Shown: piece by piece, positions 26,888-37,189 of the stretch
Layout: every line of letters starts with the position of its first letter
Position numbering within the stretch: the stretch's first letter is position 1
Origin: Halopseudomonas nanhaiensis
GTDB taxonomy: Bacteria > Pseudomonadota > Gammaproteobacteria > Pseudomonadales > Pseudomonadaceae
Direction of reading: 5' to 3'
Assembly (NCBI RefSeq): GCF_020025155.1
Contig: NZ_CP073751.1
Location: 1,364,001-1,428,000 of the forward strand
Length of the DNA stretch: 64,000 nucleotides
Position numbers and translations under genes: made by a program
Notes under the pieces: model-generated
What the model was told of the DNA's origin: nothing
Database searches by the model: none
The model's input: only the letters and a program-made list of their open reading frames with translations

Positions 26888-27739
26888 GTGACCCGATTGT
26901 TGTCCCTGATCCTGCTCGCGCTGGCCGTGCCCGCGCAGGCCACGACCTTCCAGACGCGCATGGAAGAGGTCAAGTGGTCGGTCGACGGGGACCAGTTCGA
27001 GTGTCGCCTGAGTCAGGCCGTGACCGGGTATGGCGAGGCCGTGTTCGTCCGACGGGCGGGTGAAAGGCCGACGTTCAAGCTGAAAGCCTGGAGCAATCTG
27101 ATGCAGCCTGGCCAGGCGCAGTTGTATAACGATGCGCCGGCCTGGCGTAGCGATCGCCGCGCCCATCTGCTCGGGCGTGCAACCGTCAAGGATGGACCGG
27201 TTCCGCTTGAGGTGCCGTATCAGCAGGCCGGGCAGATGCTCGCCGGGCTGGCTGACGGCATGTCGCCGACCATCCAGCGGGCGGCCTGGGCCAGCACCTC
27301 GGATTCGATTCGGGTGGTGGTGTCCAGCGTCGGGTACAAACAGGCCTGGAGCGAGTTTCAGAACTGCATCAGCGGCCTGCTACCAATGAACCTGGACCAA
27401 ATCTCCCGCAGGCCGATCAGCTTCGGTAGCGGGGGAGCCAGGCTCGACGCCGACGCCAGATCGTTCCTCGACACGGCGCTGGCTTACCTCGAGGCCGATC
27501 CTGAGCTCAAGGCCATCCAGCTGGACGCGCACTCGGACAACGTCGGCGACCGCCTGACCAATCGCGAGCTGTCCCGCCAGCGCGCCCTGAGCGTCAAGGC
27601 ATACCTGACGGAAAAGGGTGTGCCCGAGGAAGACATCACCATGCGCTTCCATGGTGACCGCTACCCGGTAGCGAACAACGCCACCGCCGAAGGCCGCGCC
27701 AAGAACCGCCGGGTGACCCTGCGCCTGGAAAGGCCCTGA
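26888..27739 (+). CDS. motY: Flagellar stator-associated protein MotY (OmpA-domain)
   Basis: A protein of 283 residues with a GTG start at 26888 and GGAG six bases upstream. The signal peptide is about residues 1-18 ([15 protein letters not shown]). An N-terminal MotY-specific beta domain covers about 20-150. The C-terminal peptidoglycan-binding OmpA domain has [20 protein letters not shown] and [20 protein letters not shown]. MotY forms the T-ring that stabilises MotAB or MotCD stators around polar flagella. It diverges from pyrC and precedes argG, an order I recall from P. aeruginosa. Confidence 0.93.
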   Translation: MTRLLSLILLALAVPAQATTFQTRMEEVKWSVDGDQFECRLSQAVTGYGEAVFVRRAGERPTFKLKAWSNLMQPGQAQLYNDAPAWRSDRRAHLLGRATVKDGPVPLEVPYQQAGQMLAGLADGMSPTIQRAAWASTSDSIRVVVSSVGYKQAWSEFQNCISGLLPMNLDQISRRPISFGSGGARLDADARSFLDTALAYLEADPELKAIQLDAHSDNVGDRLTNRELSRQRALSVKAYLTEKGVPEEDITMRFHGDRYPVANNATAEGRAKNRRVTLRLERP

Positions 27740-27799
27740 CCGACCCCGCCAGTCGCCGCGAGTCGTGCCTCCTACAACACATCTAGCGCTGGCGTGACC

Positions 27800-28010
27800 T
27801 GTGTTTGTGTAGGAGCGGGCATGACCGCGAAGCAGAATTCGCTGAACCTCTCCGCGCCCAGGTGCGCTCCTAAGATGCACTCTGCTGTCTTTTTATGTGG
27901 GAGCGGACCTGGCCGCGACGAAGAATGCGCCGACCTCGCTATCGCGCCCACTACACGCAGCCCGGTTTTCCAGCCTCCAGCTTTTAGCTTTTAGCTTTTA
28001 GCTTTTAGCT
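27800..28010. repeat. REP pair and (cttttag)n heptamer repeat
   Basis: The 399-base gap between motY and argG holds a REP hairpin (gtaggagcgggcatgaccgc near 27808, gtgcgctcctaag near 27862), a second partial REP (gggagcggacctggccgcg near 27899), and about four copies of cttttag at 27980-28007. No gene was seen. The argG promoter must lie in the last ~120 bases. Confidence 0.8.
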
Positions 28011-28138
28011 TCAGCTTGCGGCTTGGAGCTTGGGTCCAAACTGCCCGTCCCCTGTCATTCACCGCCTCCCGACGCTAGAATGGCCTCCTTTGGCCGGCGC
28101 GTGCGCGACGGCGGGGCGAATCTTCAAGGGAGCGCGTA

Positions 28139-29356
28139 ATGTCTGATGTGAAAAAAGTCGTCCTGGCTTACTCCGGTGGCCTGGATACGTCGGTAATCCT
28201 CAAGTGGCTGCAGGACACCCACAACTGCGAGGTGGTTACCTTCACGGCTGACCTGGGGCAGGGCGAGGAAGTCGAGCCGGCCCGCGCCAAGGCGAAAGCC
28301 ATGGGCGTCAAGGAAATCTACATCGATGACCTGCGCGAAGAATTCGTCCGCGACTTCGTATTCCCGATGTTCCGCGCCAATACCGTATATGAAGGCGAAT
28401 ACCTGCTGGGTACGTCCATCGCCCGCCCACTGATCGCCAAGCGCCTGATCGAAATCGCCAACGAGACCGGCGCCGACGCCATCTCCCATGGCGCCACCGG
28501 CAAGGGCAACGACCAGGTTCGCTTCGAGCTCGGCGCCTACGCGCTCAAGCCCGGCGTCAAGGTGATCGCCCCCTGGCGCGAATGGGATCTGCTCTCGCGT
28601 GAAAAACTGATGGACTACTCCGAAAAGCACGCCATTCCGATCGAGCGCCACGGCAAGAAGAAGTCGCCGTACTCGATGGACGCCAACCTGCTGCACATCT
28701 CCTATGAAGGCGGCGTGCTGGAAGACACCTGGACCGAGCACGAAGAGGACATGTGGCGCTGGACCAAGTCGCCGGAAGCCGCGCCCGACACTCCGACCTA
28801 CATCGAGCTCTCCTACCGCAACGGCGACATCGTCGCCATCGACGGCAAGGACATGAGCCCGGCCGAAATCCTGGCCTACCTGAACAAGGTCGGCGGCGAG
28901 AACGGCATCGGCCGTCTGGACATCGTCGAGAACCGCTTCGTCGGCATGAAGTCCCGCGGCTGCTACGAAACCCCCGGCGGCACCATCATGCTGAAGGGTC
29001 ACCGGGCCATCGAGTCGATCTGTCTTGACCGCGAAGTCGCGCACCTGAAAGACAGCCTGATGCCCAAGTACGCCGAGCTGATCTACAACGGCTTCTGGTG
29101 GAGCCCGGAGCGCGTCATGCTGCAGCAGATGATCGATGCATCGCAGGCCAATGTGAACGGTGTGGTGCGGTTGAAGCTCTATAAGGGCAACGTCATCGTT
29201 GCTGGCCGCAAGTCGGACGATTCGTTGTTCGATGCCAATATCGCGACCTTCGAAGACGATGCTGGCGCGTACGATCAGGCTGATGCTGGCGGCTTCATCA
29301 AGCTCAACGCCTTGCGTATGCGTATCGCTGCAGGCAAGGGTCGCAAGCTGCTCTAA
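28139..29356 (+). CDS. argG: Argininosuccinate synthase
   Basis: A cytoplasmic enzyme of 405 residues that joins citrulline and aspartate with ATP in arginine synthesis. The P-loop [15 protein letters not shown] lies near residue 9, with the citrulline/aspartate site around [15 protein letters not shown]. Length and sequence are standard for the type-1 tetrameric enzyme. AAGGGAG lies about eight bases before the ATG. It stands as a single gene flanked by REP arrays. Confidence 0.97.
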   Translation: MSDVKKVVLAYSGGLDTSVILKWLQDTHNCEVVTFTADLGQGEEVEPARAKAKAMGVKEIYIDDLREEFVRDFVFPMFRANTVYEGEYLLGTSIARPLIAKRLIEIANETGADAISHGATGKGNDQVRFELGAYALKPGVKVIAPWREWDLLSREKLMDYSEKHAIPIERHGKKKSPYSMDANLLHISYEGGVLEDTWTEHEEDMWRWTKSPEAAPDTPTYIELSYRNGDIVAIDGKDMSPAEILAYLNKVGGENGIGRLDIVENRFVGMKSRGCYETPGGTIMLKGHRAIESICLDREVAHLKDSLMPKYAELIYNGFWWSPERVMLQQMIDASQANVNGVVRLKLYKGNVIVAGRKSDDSLFDANIATFEDDAGAYDQADAGGFIKLNALRMRIAAGKGRKLL

Positions 29357-29419
29357 AGCCGGTAAAAACCGCTGAAGGCGGTAGGCTGAAAGACCAACCC
29401 GTGCGGTATCACGGCCTGT

Positions 29420-29760
29420 TCTTGTAGGAGCGCACCTGGGCGCGAAGGGGTTTCGCGGATTCTTCTTCGCGGCCAGGTCCGCTCCTACGCGGTTGTGCGT
29501 GGCGCGGACTGGTGTGTGTAGGGCCTGGGCACGAAGAGGTTTGGTGCATTCTTCTTCGCGGCCAGGTCCGCTCCTACATGGCTTGTGCCTGGCGCGGAAT
29601 GGTGTATGTAGGAGCGCGCCTGGGCGCGAAGGGGTCTCGCGGATTCTTCTTCGCGGCCAGGTCCGCTCCTGCAGGGCTTGTGCCTGGCGCGGACTGGTGT
29701 GTGTAGGAGCGCACCTGGGCGCGAAGGGGTTCGGCAGGTTCTTCTTCGCGGTCATTCTGG
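29420..29760. repeat. REP array, about four units of ~93 bp
   Basis: Heads gtaggagcgcacctgggcgc at about 29424, 29610 and 29703, with a decayed one near 29517, alternate with tails gcggccaggtccgctcctac. The spacers read ttgtgcctggcgcggactgg. The array fills the gap between argG and gloA. This REP variant differs in its loop (acctgggcgc) from the 8.6-kb array. Confidence 0.9.
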
Positions 29761-29840
29761 GCAGCCCCGACCGCACCTACGGGCCTGGATTTTGCATTTA
29801 TCTGGCAGGCGACCGGTCTGCTGCAAACGGGGGAAACACC

Positions 29841-30245
29841 ATGCGCATCCTTCACACCATGCTGCGAGTCGGCAATCTCGAGAAGTCCATTGCCTTCTAC
29901 ACCGAAGTCCTGGGCATGACGCTGCTGCGCCGCAAGGACTACCCCGAGGGTCGCTTTACCCTGGCCTTCGTTGGCTACGGTAACGAGGCCGAGAACAGCG
30001 TGCTCGAGCTGACCCACAACTGGGACACCGACCACTACGATCTCGGCGCCGGCTACGGCCACATCGCCATCGAGGTCAAGGACGTTTACCTTGCCTGCGA
30101 GCAGATCAAGGCCGCCGGAGGCAAGGTCGTTCGAGAGCCTGGCCCGATGAAACATGGAACCAGTGTGCTGGCATTTGTCGAAGACCCGGACGGGTATCGT
30201 ATAGAGCTGCTTTCCGGTCGGTCGGGTTCAGCTTCCAGCAGTTAA
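29841..30245 (+). CDS. gloA: Lactoylglutathione lyase (glyoxalase I)
   Basis: A protein of 134 residues that isomerises the methylglyoxal-glutathione hemithioacetal to lactoylglutathione. The start [20 protein letters not shown] carries the first metal ligand His5. Further ligands are expected in [19 protein letters not shown] and GYRIELL. The short length fits the nickel/cobalt-type bacterial enzyme. GGGGGA lies seven bases upstream of the ATG. Confidence 0.95.
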   Translation: MRILHTMLRVGNLEKSIAFYTEVLGMTLLRRKDYPEGRFTLAFVGYGNEAENSVLELTHNWDTDHYDLGAGYGHIAIEVKDVYLACEQIKAAGGKVVREPGPMKHGTSVLAFVEDPDGYRIELLSGRSGSASSS

Positions 30246-30264
30246 CTTCACGCGAGGACAAGGC

Positions 30265-31116
30265 ATGAATGTCGGGCTGTTTGCCATTGTCTCGCTGATT
30301 CTTCTAGGGTTGATCGTTCACGCACGTCGGCGCAAGCGCTCCGAGACCGTGCGCGAGCGCGCACGCGCCCTGGAACTGGTCAAGCTGTTGCGTCGCCTGC
30401 TGGAACATACGCAGCGGCATCGCGGGCTTTCCTATGGGGTCATGTCTGGGGAACGCATCCTTGCGGGCGAACAGTGGGCCGCCCAGCAGCAGGTAGAGGA
30501 TATTCTGGGCGAAGCGCAGCCATACCAAGCCAGTATCGCCTGGTACGACAGCTGGAAAGAGGTCGTCGCGCGCTGGAATGACATCCAGCAGATTCATCAG
30601 GACAGCTCGGCCGCGGAACAGGTGTTGCTGCTGCACAACGACATGATCGGCCACCTGATCGAAACCATTCGCAGCATTGCCCAGCCCAATGGTCTGGTGC
30701 CCCATGGCGCGCTGTCGGCTGCGCCTGCCGGCATCTGGCTCGAGTTGCTGGAGCATTCGGAGTTGCTCGGCCAGGCGCGGGCCATCGGAACGGGGATCGC
30801 CGCGCGCCGGCAGAACACCGCATCGCAGCGCGAAGAGCTTGCCCGTTTGCGCGAGCGGCTGGGCAAGCATCCGTACGAATGCCTGGCGCATCTGCAGGCC
30901 GATCCGGAGCTCCGCCCGTTGGTCAGTCAGGCAGTGACCGATACCGAGCGCAGTCTGGATCTGCTGATGGATCTCATCGACAAGCTGCTGGCCGCTGCTG
31001 CGGGCAAGAGCGTGCACTCGGCAGTCTATTTCAGGGCCGCCACCCAGGCCATTTCCGGGCTGCTGGCCCTGGTGGACATGCTGTTGAACCGGCTGGAACC
31101 CCCTAACCCGGCGTAA
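30265..31116 (+). CDS. Hypothetical protein with one N-terminal TM and a helical domain
   Basis: A protein of 283 residues. One TM at about 3-20 ([16 protein letters not shown]) is followed by basic residues (RRRKR), so the rest should face the cytoplasm. The body is mostly helical. The stretch [22 protein letters not shown] resembles the first helix of nitrate/nitrite-sensing (NIT) four-helix domains, but the similarity is weak and I do not assign it. It follows gloA by 19 bases and its end overlaps the convergent dgt gene by 14 bases. Confidence 0.75.
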   Translation: MNVGLFAIVSLILLGLIVHARRRKRSETVRERARALELVKLLRRLLEHTQRHRGLSYGVMSGERILAGEQWAAQQQVEDILGEAQPYQASIAWYDSWKEVVARWNDIQQIHQDSSAAEQVLLLHNDMIGHLIETIRSIAQPNGLVPHGALSAAPAGIWLELLEHSELLGQARAIGTGIAARRQNTASQREELARLRERLGKHPYECLAHLQADPELRPLVSQAVTDTERSLDLLMDLIDKLLAAAAGKSVHSAVYFRAATQAISGLLALVDMLLNRLEPPNPA

Positions 31117-32431
31117 TGCCCCGGATCCGCGTGGCGATGTCCGCCGCATACAGGTCGGTCATGCCGGCAATGAAATCGATCACCCGCAGATAGCTCTGGT
31201 ACAGATTCCAGTCGGCGCGTGGGGCATTGTTGCCCATCAGATCGAGAATGCGCTGATGCTTGAAGCTCAGGTTCTGCCCGGCGTGCAGCTCATTGACCGC
31301 GCCGCAGAACGCGTCCAGCAGCGTTTCCAGCGTGCTGTACGCACCGATCTCGTGCAGGGTCTTGCGCTTGTCCTGAAAGATGCGCTCGCGTGCCATGTTC
31401 TTCGCCGCCAGCACGCAATTCCGCGCGTTGTCGTGCATATGTTCGACCAGATCGCCCTTGAGCGTGCCGGCCAGCAGGGCAGGCTGCTGCTCGAGAAACG
31501 CCTGCGCCGCCGCGTTGACCAGATGCTCGATCGCCTTGCCACGCAGAATCGCCAGCTTGCGTCGCGTTGAATCCTTCGGGCCGAGCTGGCGGTAGGTCTC
31601 CGGCAGGTCGCCATCGACCAGGTCCAGCAACAGGCGCTCGACTTCGGCGTAGTCAAGCAGCTCCATCTCCATGCCGTCTTCCAGATCGATCAGCCCGTAG
31701 CAGATGTCATCGGCCGCCTCGACCAGATACACCAGCGGGTGCCGGCCCCAGCATTGCTCGTCCTGCATCGGCAGGCCGAGCTTGTCGGCGATCTGCTCGA
31801 GCAGCGGGTACTCGGCCTGGTAGCAGCCGAACTTGTGCTTCTTGTAGCCCAGGCTGTCAGCGTGGCGCGAAGTCCAGGGATACTTGAGGTAGGCACCCAA
31901 GGTGGCATAGGTCAGACGCATGCCGCCCTCGAACTGGTGGTACTCCAGCTCGGTCAGCACGCGGAAGCCCTGGGCGTTGCCCTCGAAGTTCAGAAAGTCG
32001 CTGCGCTGCGCATCGGTCAGCGGATCGAGCCAGCCCTGGCGAGCCGCCTGATGAAACCAGTGGCGGATGGCGTCTTCACCCGAATGGCCGTAGGGCGGAT
32101 TGCCGATGTCATGGGCCAGGCAGGCCGCCTGAACGATCACGCCCAGATCGGCTGGCTGGCACCACTCAGGCAGCTCGCTGCGCAGCATTTCGCCGACGCG
32201 CATGCCCAGCGATCGGCCAACGCAGCCGACTTCCAGGCTGTGGGTGAGGCGGGTATGGATGTGATCGTTGCTGGAGACCGGATGCACCTGGGTCTTCTTG
32301 CCCAGCCGGCGGAAGGCGCCGGAGAAGATGACCCGGTCATGATCCTTGTGAAAGGGCGTGCGCCCCAGTTCGTCGCTGGTAGCGGCCAGTTTGCCCAGGC
32401 GCTCGCGGCACAGCAGTGTTTCCCAATCCAT
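31103..32431 (-). CDS. dgt: Deoxyguanosinetriphosphate triphosphohydrolase
   Basis: An HD-domain enzyme of 442 residues that cleaves dGTP to deoxyguanosine and triphosphate. Metal-binding motifs are [16 protein letters not shown] (His) and [18 protein letters not shown] (His-Asp). [16 protein letters not shown] gives the last Asp. I chose the ATG at 32431 ([13 protein letters not shown]), with GGAGG six bases upstream; the longer frame has no family match. It stands alone on the minus strand. Confidence 0.93.
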   Translation of the reverse strand: MDWETLLCRERLGKLAATSDELGRTPFHKDHDRVIFSGAFRRLGKKTQVHPVSSNDHIHTRLTHSLEVGCVGRSLGMRVGEMLRSELPEWCQPADLGVIVQAACLAHDIGNPPYGHSGEDAIRHWFHQAARQGWLDPLTDAQRSDFLNFEGNAQGFRVLTELEYHQFEGGMRLTYATLGAYLKYPWTSRHADSLGYKKHKFGCYQAEYPLLEQIADKLGLPMQDEQCWGRHPLVYLVEAADDICYGLIDLEDGMEMELLDYAEVERLLLDLVDGDLPETYRQLGPKDSTRRKLAILRGKAIEHLVNAAAQAFLEQQPALLAGTLKGDLVEHMHDNARNCVLAAKNMARERIFQDKRKTLHEIGAYSTLETLLDAFCGAVNELHAGQNLSFKHQRILDLMGNNAPRADWNLYQSYLRVIDFIAGMTDLYAADIATRIRGITPG

Positions 32432-32573
32432 TCGGTCCTCCGTCAAGACCGTCGAGTATGTGTGAAGCCACCGGCGCTGCCAAGCGTCGCGCCGGCGCCG
32501 ACAGCGGTTCTGTAGCGAATCGATCCGCGCTAGAATGCGCGCCTTCCCATCCCCGCGGACCGCCAAGACCACC

Positions 32574-32828
32574 ATGCTGCAATTGACCCTGTTCGGTACC
32601 CAGGCCTGCCACCTCTGCGAGGAGACGCTGTACATGCTCCAGCCGCTGGCCGGCAACGATGTAGCCGTGCGCGAGGTGGACATCGTCAGCGATCAGACCC
32701 TGCTGGATCGTTATCAGTTGCGCATTCCGGTGCTGCGTCGTGAAGACACCGGCGAAGAACGTGACGGGCCGTTCACTCTGGCACAGCTGATGGACTGGCT
32801 GGGCGATGCATTGGGCGAGGAGGGCTGA
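32574..32828 (+). CDS. Glutaredoxin-family protein
   Basis: A protein of 84 residues with a thioredoxin-like fold and the redox motif Cys-His-Leu-Cys ([15 protein letters not shown]). The cis-Pro segment is [12 protein letters not shown]. It matches the short YruB/DUF836-like glutaredoxins common in Pseudomonas. The ATG at 32574 gives the normal length. The next gene starts one base after its stop, so the two are translationally coupled. Confidence 0.85.
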   Translation: MLQLTLFGTQACHLCEETLYMLQPLAGNDVAVREVDIVSDQTLLDRYQLRIPVLRREDTGEERDGPFTLAQLMDWLGDALGEEG

Positions 32829-32829
32829 T

Positions 32830-33282
32830 ATGGCGCAGCGCGTCACCGCATTCTGGAAGCGCAAGACCCTGGCGGAGATGGATCAGGGCGAGTGGGAGTC
32901 GCTGTGCGACGGCTGCGGACTGTGCTGTCTGCAGAAGCTGGAGGACGAGGACGATCCGCAGGCGATCTACTACACGCGGATTGCCTGCAAGCTGCTGGAC
33001 CGCAAGAGCTGCCAGTGCAGCAACTACGCGAACAGGCGACAGCAAGTGCCTGATTGCATTCAGCTTACGCCTAAGGATGCTGAAGATTTTGCCTGGCTCC
33101 CGCCCACCTGCGGCTATCGCCTTGTGGCCGAGGGTGAGGACCTCCCGCCGTGGCACCACCTGGTCAGCGGCGACCGGCAGGATGTTCATCGCAGCGGGAT
33201 TTCCCAGGCGGGGAAGATGTTGGCAGAGGATTCTGTCGACGAGGATGACTGGGAAGAGCACATCATCTTTCGGGTGGGGTAG
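32830..33282 (+). CDS. YcgN-family cysteine-cluster protein (UPF0260)
   Basis: A protein of 150 residues with the conserved cysteine pattern of a probable iron-sulfur or zinc site ([47 protein letters not shown]). The function of the family is unknown. The start at 32830 follows the glutaredoxin stop by a single base. Confidence 0.9.
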   Translation: MAQRVTAFWKRKTLAEMDQGEWESLCDGCGLCCLQKLEDEDDPQAIYYTRIACKLLDRKSCQCSNYANRRQQVPDCIQLTPKDAEDFAWLPPTCGYRLVAEGEDLPPWHHLVSGDRQDVHRSGISQAGKMLAEDSVDEDDWEEHIIFRVG

Positions 33283-33713
33283 GGGCGAGCGAGCTGCGAG
33301 CTTTGAGCGGCAAGCTTCAAGCTGTAAGCGTAGTGTTGGGACCTGATTTGCCAGGGAGGGGGAGGCTGGAGGCTAAAGGCTAAAGGCTAAAGGCTGGAAG
33401 CCAGTAACCGCGAAGGTGAACCGAGACTGGCGTAGGGGGAACAAAAGCGGGCCCGTCCTGGCAGCGGCGTGCCCGCCGCATTTAGGGTCAGGAGTCGAGC
33501 CCCATCGCGGCGAGGGCGCCGCTCCTACAGGTTCGGATGGGTCTTTGTGGGAGCGCAGCTGGGCGCGAAAGCCAGGCCCGATCGCGGCGCTGGGCCCAGG
33601 CTGAGCCGAAACCCTTCGCGGTCATCCTGGGCGGCCCCGCCCGCTCCTACAGGGTCGGAGCGGCGCCCCCGCCGCGATCGAATCCTGCGTCCGTTACCGC
33701 TCCAGATCGGCTG
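33283..33713. repeat. REP elements and (ggctaaa)n repeat
   Basis: A 431-base gap between convergent genes. It holds short repeats (ggctaaa about three times near 33370-33392; gcttcaagctgtaagc) and several REP halves (ggcgccgctcctacag near 33515, gtgggagcgcagctgggcgc near 33547, gcccgctcctacagggtcgg near 33640). No coding potential was seen. Confidence 0.75.
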
Positions 33714-34487
33714 TCACTGACTGATCTGCAACTCCCGCAACTTGATGTACAGATAGCGGATCTGGTCGTACTCGAAGGGCGTATCGAGCGCGCCATAGCG
33801 GAACGGGGTGCGGTAGCGCAGATCGACGGCGTACACCGGATAGGTCCACGGGTTTTCTTCCATGAACTCGGCGGCATGCAGCGGATCAGCGCCGCTGTGA
33901 ATACCCCAGTCGACCACACGCCCGGTGGTGTCACGCAGCGTCGAAGGCCCCACGAAAGGCAGCACCAGATAGGGTCCGGCCGGCGAACCATAGAACCCCA
34001 TGGTCTGACCGAAGTCCTCCGGCTCCTGCGGCAGCCCCATCTTCTTGGCGACATCGAACAGCCCCAGTACACCCAGGGTGCTGTTGAACAGCAACCGCGC
34101 GGTGGTACGCATGCCTTTCTCGACCTTGCCCTGCGCCAGGCTGTTCGCCAGGTTGGGCACGTCGTTGATGTTGCGGAAGAAGTTGGATACACCGCTACGC
34201 ACGAAACGCGGTGTGACCTTCACATAACCACGTACCACCGGAATGTACACGCGCTCGTCGAACTCGGCGTTGAAGCGGTAGACGTAGCGATTGAAGCCTT
34301 CAATCGGGTCGTGCACGTCCAGTGCCTTGAGGCTGGAGCGCTCGAACTGAAATTCCGTCTCGTCGTTGCGGTCGATCGGCAGGCTTTCCAGCGGGTCGCG
34401 ATAGTCGGGAACGCTCCGCTCCTGGGCGGTCGCGGTAACGGTCACGCAAGCCAGAGCGAGGGCGGTCAGAATCTGTTTATTGCTCAT
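33714..34487 (-). CDS. mlaA: MlaA/VacJ-family phospholipid transport protein
   Basis: A protein of 257 residues, the outer-membrane part of the Mla system that removes misplaced phospholipids from the outer leaflet. Family motifs: VHDPIEGFNRYVYRFN, VRSGVSNFFRNINDVPNLAN, EDFGQTMGFYGSPAGPYLVLPFVGPSTLRD (split here only by context) and a terminal YEYDQIR-like segment. The start at 34487 has AAGGAG eight bases upstream. The signal region (KQILTALALACVTVTATAQ) has a Cys, but its lipobox is poor. It overlaps the upstream hydrolase gene by 11 bases. Confidence 0.92.
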   Translation of the reverse strand: MSNKQILTALALACVTVTATAQERSVPDYRDPLESLPIDRNDETEFQFERSSLKALDVHDPIEGFNRYVYRFNAEFDERVYIPVVRGYVKVTPRFVRSGVSNFFRNINDVPNLANSLAQGKVEKGMRTTARLLFNSTLGVLGLFDVAKKMGLPQEPEDFGQTMGFYGSPAGPYLVLPFVGPSTLRDTTGRVVDWGIHSGADPLHAAEFMEENPWTYPVYAVDLRYRTPFRYGALDTPFEYDQIRYLYIKLRELQISQ

Positions 34488-35778
34488 CGGCTTCTCCTTG
34501 TACGAACGCCAGCATCCGCTCGACGACATCCTTGTGCTGCAAGTTGCCGCCATGCCCACCGCGTGGGTAGAGATAGGCTCGTTCGCCGAACAGGTCGGCC
34601 AGGTAGTAATAATCCTCGCGGCCCAGAATGAAGTCGTCCGCAGCGGTGACCACCGCGATGTCCTCGTTACCGCGCAGATACCCCTCGATGCTCTGCAGGC
34701 TGGTGCGATAGGCCATGTCGTCTACCGACAGTCCCGCGTTGCGCGACTGCCAGTCCGGCCACAGCTGCGTCTCCATGTAGCAGCCGAAGTCGCAGAACAG
34801 CGCGCGCCGCAGATAGGGCGTCAGCGACGTGCCCACGCCGAGCTCCTCCTTCGGTGGCGCGTATTGACCACCACCGGAAATCAGATCAGCCATGAAGTTG
34901 AGGTCGGCTGCGGCAAAGCGAAACACGGCGCCAATCAGCAGGGCCAGCTCTTCGTCGGTCAGTGCCTCGCCCGATTCCTGGATTTCGTAGAACAGCCCGG
35001 CTCCGGCGTCGATGCCGCCGCGCGCAGCGAAGTACCGCGACAGCTTGCCGAAGATATGTTCGTAGAAACTGTCGCCACCCTCAACGCCTTCGATCTTGGT
35101 ATAGGCGAGGCGGTCCAGGCGCTTGACCGAGTTGAACAGGTCGACCGGCGGGTTCATCAGCACGATCTTGTCGAAGTTGAACTGGCCCAGGTGCGAGTCC
35201 AGCTCGCCGACGAAGGCCGCGTGCAGTGCGCCCAGGCTGAAGCCGGAGAGGTTGTAGCCGGTGATTTCGATATCGTGTTCTTCACGCGCCTTGTCCACCG
35301 CACGCGTCATCGCGGTATGCAGGTCACGGGCGTCGAGGTAGCCCAGACCCGGCAGCCCGCTGCTGGATGCGGCGGCGATGAAATCGTAGTTGCTCGGAGA
35401 GGAGAGCACGATCACATGCATGCCCGCATCATGGTAGAGCCGCTTGAAGTAATCCATGCGGTCGGTATCGAAGCCCGAGCCGGTACCGGCGATGAGGAAC
35501 ATCAGCGGGGCCGGACCGTCCTGCCAGGCGAGGCGGAAATGCAGGCGCTCGTATTCCGAAACGATCGGCGGCAGCTCGCGATCGGGAATCACCCTGACCG
35601 ACAGTACCTCCTGCTGCACGTCGATTTCCGAGGAGACCGGAAACATCTGTTGCTGGGGTGTTCCGGAAATGGTGGCAATGAAGGAATTGGATTCGCGGAA
35701 GGAGAAATCGTCCGCTGACAACGCCTGCATCCACGTGGTGGCGAGCAGCAGGCTAAAACCGAGTACAACACGCTTCAT
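34477..35778 (-). CDS. Exported alpha/beta-hydrolase-like protein
   Basis: A protein of 433 residues with a signal peptide at about 1-21 (VVLGFSLLLATTWMQALSA). The hydrolase core has MFLIAGTGSGFDTDRM, a nucleophile elbow GFSLGALHA (Gly-x-Ser-x-Gly) near residue 180, and a late His in YPRGGHGGNL. Substrate unknown; some databases mislabel relatives as Ser/Thr kinases. The overlap with mlaA suggests co-expression and perhaps an envelope-lipid role, which is only inference. Confidence 0.8.
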   Translation of the reverse strand: MKRVVLGFSLLLATTWMQALSADDFSFRESNSFIATISGTPQQQMFPVSSEIDVQQEVLSVRVIPDRELPPIVSEYERLHFRLAWQDGPAPLMFLIAGTGSGFDTDRMDYFKRLYHDAGMHVIVLSSPSNYDFIAAASSSGLPGLGYLDARDLHTAMTRAVDKAREEHDIEITGYNLSGFSLGALHAAFVGELDSHLGQFNFDKIVLMNPPVDLFNSVKRLDRLAYTKIEGVEGGDSFYEHIFGKLSRYFAARGGIDAGAGLFYEIQESGEALTDEELALLIGAVFRFAAADLNFMADLISGGGQYAPPKEELGVGTSLTPYLRRALFCDFGCYMETQLWPDWQSRNAGLSVDDMAYRTSLQSIEGYLRGNEDIAVVTAADDFILGREDYYYLADLFGERAYLYPRGGHGGNLQHKDVVERMLAFVQGEADEQ

Positions 35779-35860
35779 GGGCTATCCCTGTTGTTTCAAC
35801 GAACATACCTGTACCGGTTATCGCGGTTTACGGGTACCTGTAAGACAACCGGGCCGCCCA

Positions 35861-36085
35861 TCATGCCTGAAAGATGGGCGGCAACAGATTCCTGCGCGCC
35901 ATCCGTCGGTTCTCGATGCGCTTCCACGCTTTCTCGTGGAAGTAGAACGCCACGGTGTTGATTGCCGGCTCGATCAAGGCGACAGCCCCGCCGAGCAGCA
36001 AACTTCCGGTCATCGCGTATACGACACCGAAAGCGATGGAAAAGTGCATGACAGCGAAGGTTATGGTCTTGGTCACAGCGTTCAC
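35861..36085 (-). CDS. DUF2061 family small membrane protein
   Basis: A protein of 74 residues that closely fits DUF2061: KTITFAVMHFSIAFGVVYAMTG forms the first TM, SLLLGGAVALIEPAINTVAFY the second, then HEKAWKRIENRR. Function unknown. It stands alone between the hydrolase gene and the PA3496-like gene. Confidence 0.88.
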   Translation of the reverse strand: MNAVTKTITFAVMHFSIAFGVVYAMTGSLLLGGAVALIEPAINTVAFYFHEKAWKRIENRRMARRNLLPPIFQA

Positions 36086-36204
36086 CCTGGAATCCGGCTA
36101 ATGGGAATCATTCCCGATGAGTCGACTATAGGGTGGATCGCGCGAGCGAGGAAAGAGAAATGCACAATGACTGCGATTGGGTTGCTATATCGCACTCGGT
36201 AAAA

Positions 36205-36229
36205 CAGAAAACCCCCGCGAGGCGGGGGC
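36205..36229 (-). terminator. Terminator of the PA3496-like gene
   Basis: On the minus strand gcccccgcctcgcgggggttttc forms a GC-only stem with a short loop and four Ts, directly after the stop codon of the small gene. Confidence 0.88.
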
Positions 36230-36233
36230 TTAC

Positions 36234-36416
36234 TTACAGGTCGAAATCGTAGTCAGAAAGCTGCTTTTGCAGCCGACGCTCTTCGAGGTAGTTATCGATG
36301 AGGCGGCGCTTGGTGAGGCTGGCCTTGGTGTTGAGAGACGGGTCCGCTTCGGGCGCATCGTCCTCTTCAACAAAGTCATCGTCGTCCAGTTCGATCTCGG
36401 TTTTTGCTTTGGCCAT
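36234..36416 (-). CDS. PA3496-family putative envelope integrity protein
   Basis: A 60-residue protein with an acidic N-terminal half (TEIELDDDDFVEEDDAPEAD) and a basic/helical C-terminal half (TKRRLIDNYLEERRLQKQLS). The same small protein lies beside nth in P. aeruginosa. It has no signal peptide or TM, so the 'envelope' label rests on family annotation only. A strong terminator follows. Confidence 0.85.
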   Translation of the reverse strand: MAKAKTEIELDDDDFVEEDDAPEADPSLNTKASLTKRRLIDNYLEERRLQKQLSDYDFDL

Positions 36417-36511
36417 GACTCAACTCCACAATGAAGACGCCATTTGCGCACCTTATAGCGGCAGTCGAGAATCAGCGGAAATAAAATTTTTCAATCAGAC
36501 GATAGAAAATG

Positions 36512-37156
36512 TCACAGACCTTCATCACTGGTCTTGTAGCGGTATTCACACAGGTCTTCAATCCGGCAGCTGCCGCACTGAGGCTTGCGTGCCTTGCATA
36601 CGTAACGGCCATGCAGAATCAGCCAGTGATGGGCGTCGACAAGGAACTCCTTCGGCACGAACTTGAGCAGCTTTCGCTCCACTTCGACCACGTTCTTGCC
36701 GGGGGCAATATTGGTGCGGTTGCTCACGCGGAAGATGTGCGTATCGACCGCCATCTCGGGGTGGCCGAAGGCGGTGTTGAGCACCACGTTGGCGGTCTTG
36801 CGGCCGACGCCGGGCAGAGCTTCGAGCGCCGCACGGTCTTCCGGCACCTGGCTGCCGTGCAGGTCGATGAGCATCTTGCAGGCCGCAATCACGTTGCGGG
36901 CCTTGCTGTTGTACAGGCCGATGGTCTTGATGTACTCGGAGAGGCCGTCCACCCCGAGGGCATAGATCGCCTCTGGCGTATTGGCGACCGGGAACAGCTT
37001 GCGCGTGGCCTTGTTGACGCCCACGTCGGTCGCCTGCGCCGAGAGGGTGACCGCCACCAGCAGCTCGAACGGGCTGTTGAATTCAAGTTCAGTGGTGGGG
37101 TTGGGGTTGTCTTCGCGCAGCCGGCGGAAGATCTCGTAGCGTTTGTCTTTGTTCAT
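36512..37156 (-). CDS. nth: Endonuclease III
   Basis: A DNA glycosylase/AP lyase of 214 residues for oxidised pyrimidines. The helix-hairpin-helix ALPGVGRKTANVVL contains the catalytic Lys, and AVDTHIFRVSNR the catalytic Asp. Four C-terminal Cys ligate the [4Fe-4S] cluster (CKARKPQCGSCRIEDLC plus preceding). It lies directly beyond the rsx operon, separated from it here by a 1.1-kb REP array. Confidence 0.97.
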   Translation of the reverse strand: MNKDKRYEIFRRLREDNPNPTTELEFNSPFELLVAVTLSAQATDVGVNKATRKLFPVANTPEAIYALGVDGLSEYIKTIGLYNSKARNVIAACKMLIDLHGSQVPEDRAALEALPGVGRKTANVVLNTAFGHPEMAVDTHIFRVSNRTNIAPGKNVVEVERKLLKFVPKEFLVDAHHWLILHGRYVCKARKPQCGSCRIEDLCEYRYKTSDEGL

Positions 37157-37189
37157 CGGTATTCAGATTGCGAGTGGTGGCGAGATCTT

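Noticed and set aside
28124-29776. 550-residue minus-strand open frame
   Set aside because: It lies antisense to argG and runs into a REP array; argG itself is unmistakable.
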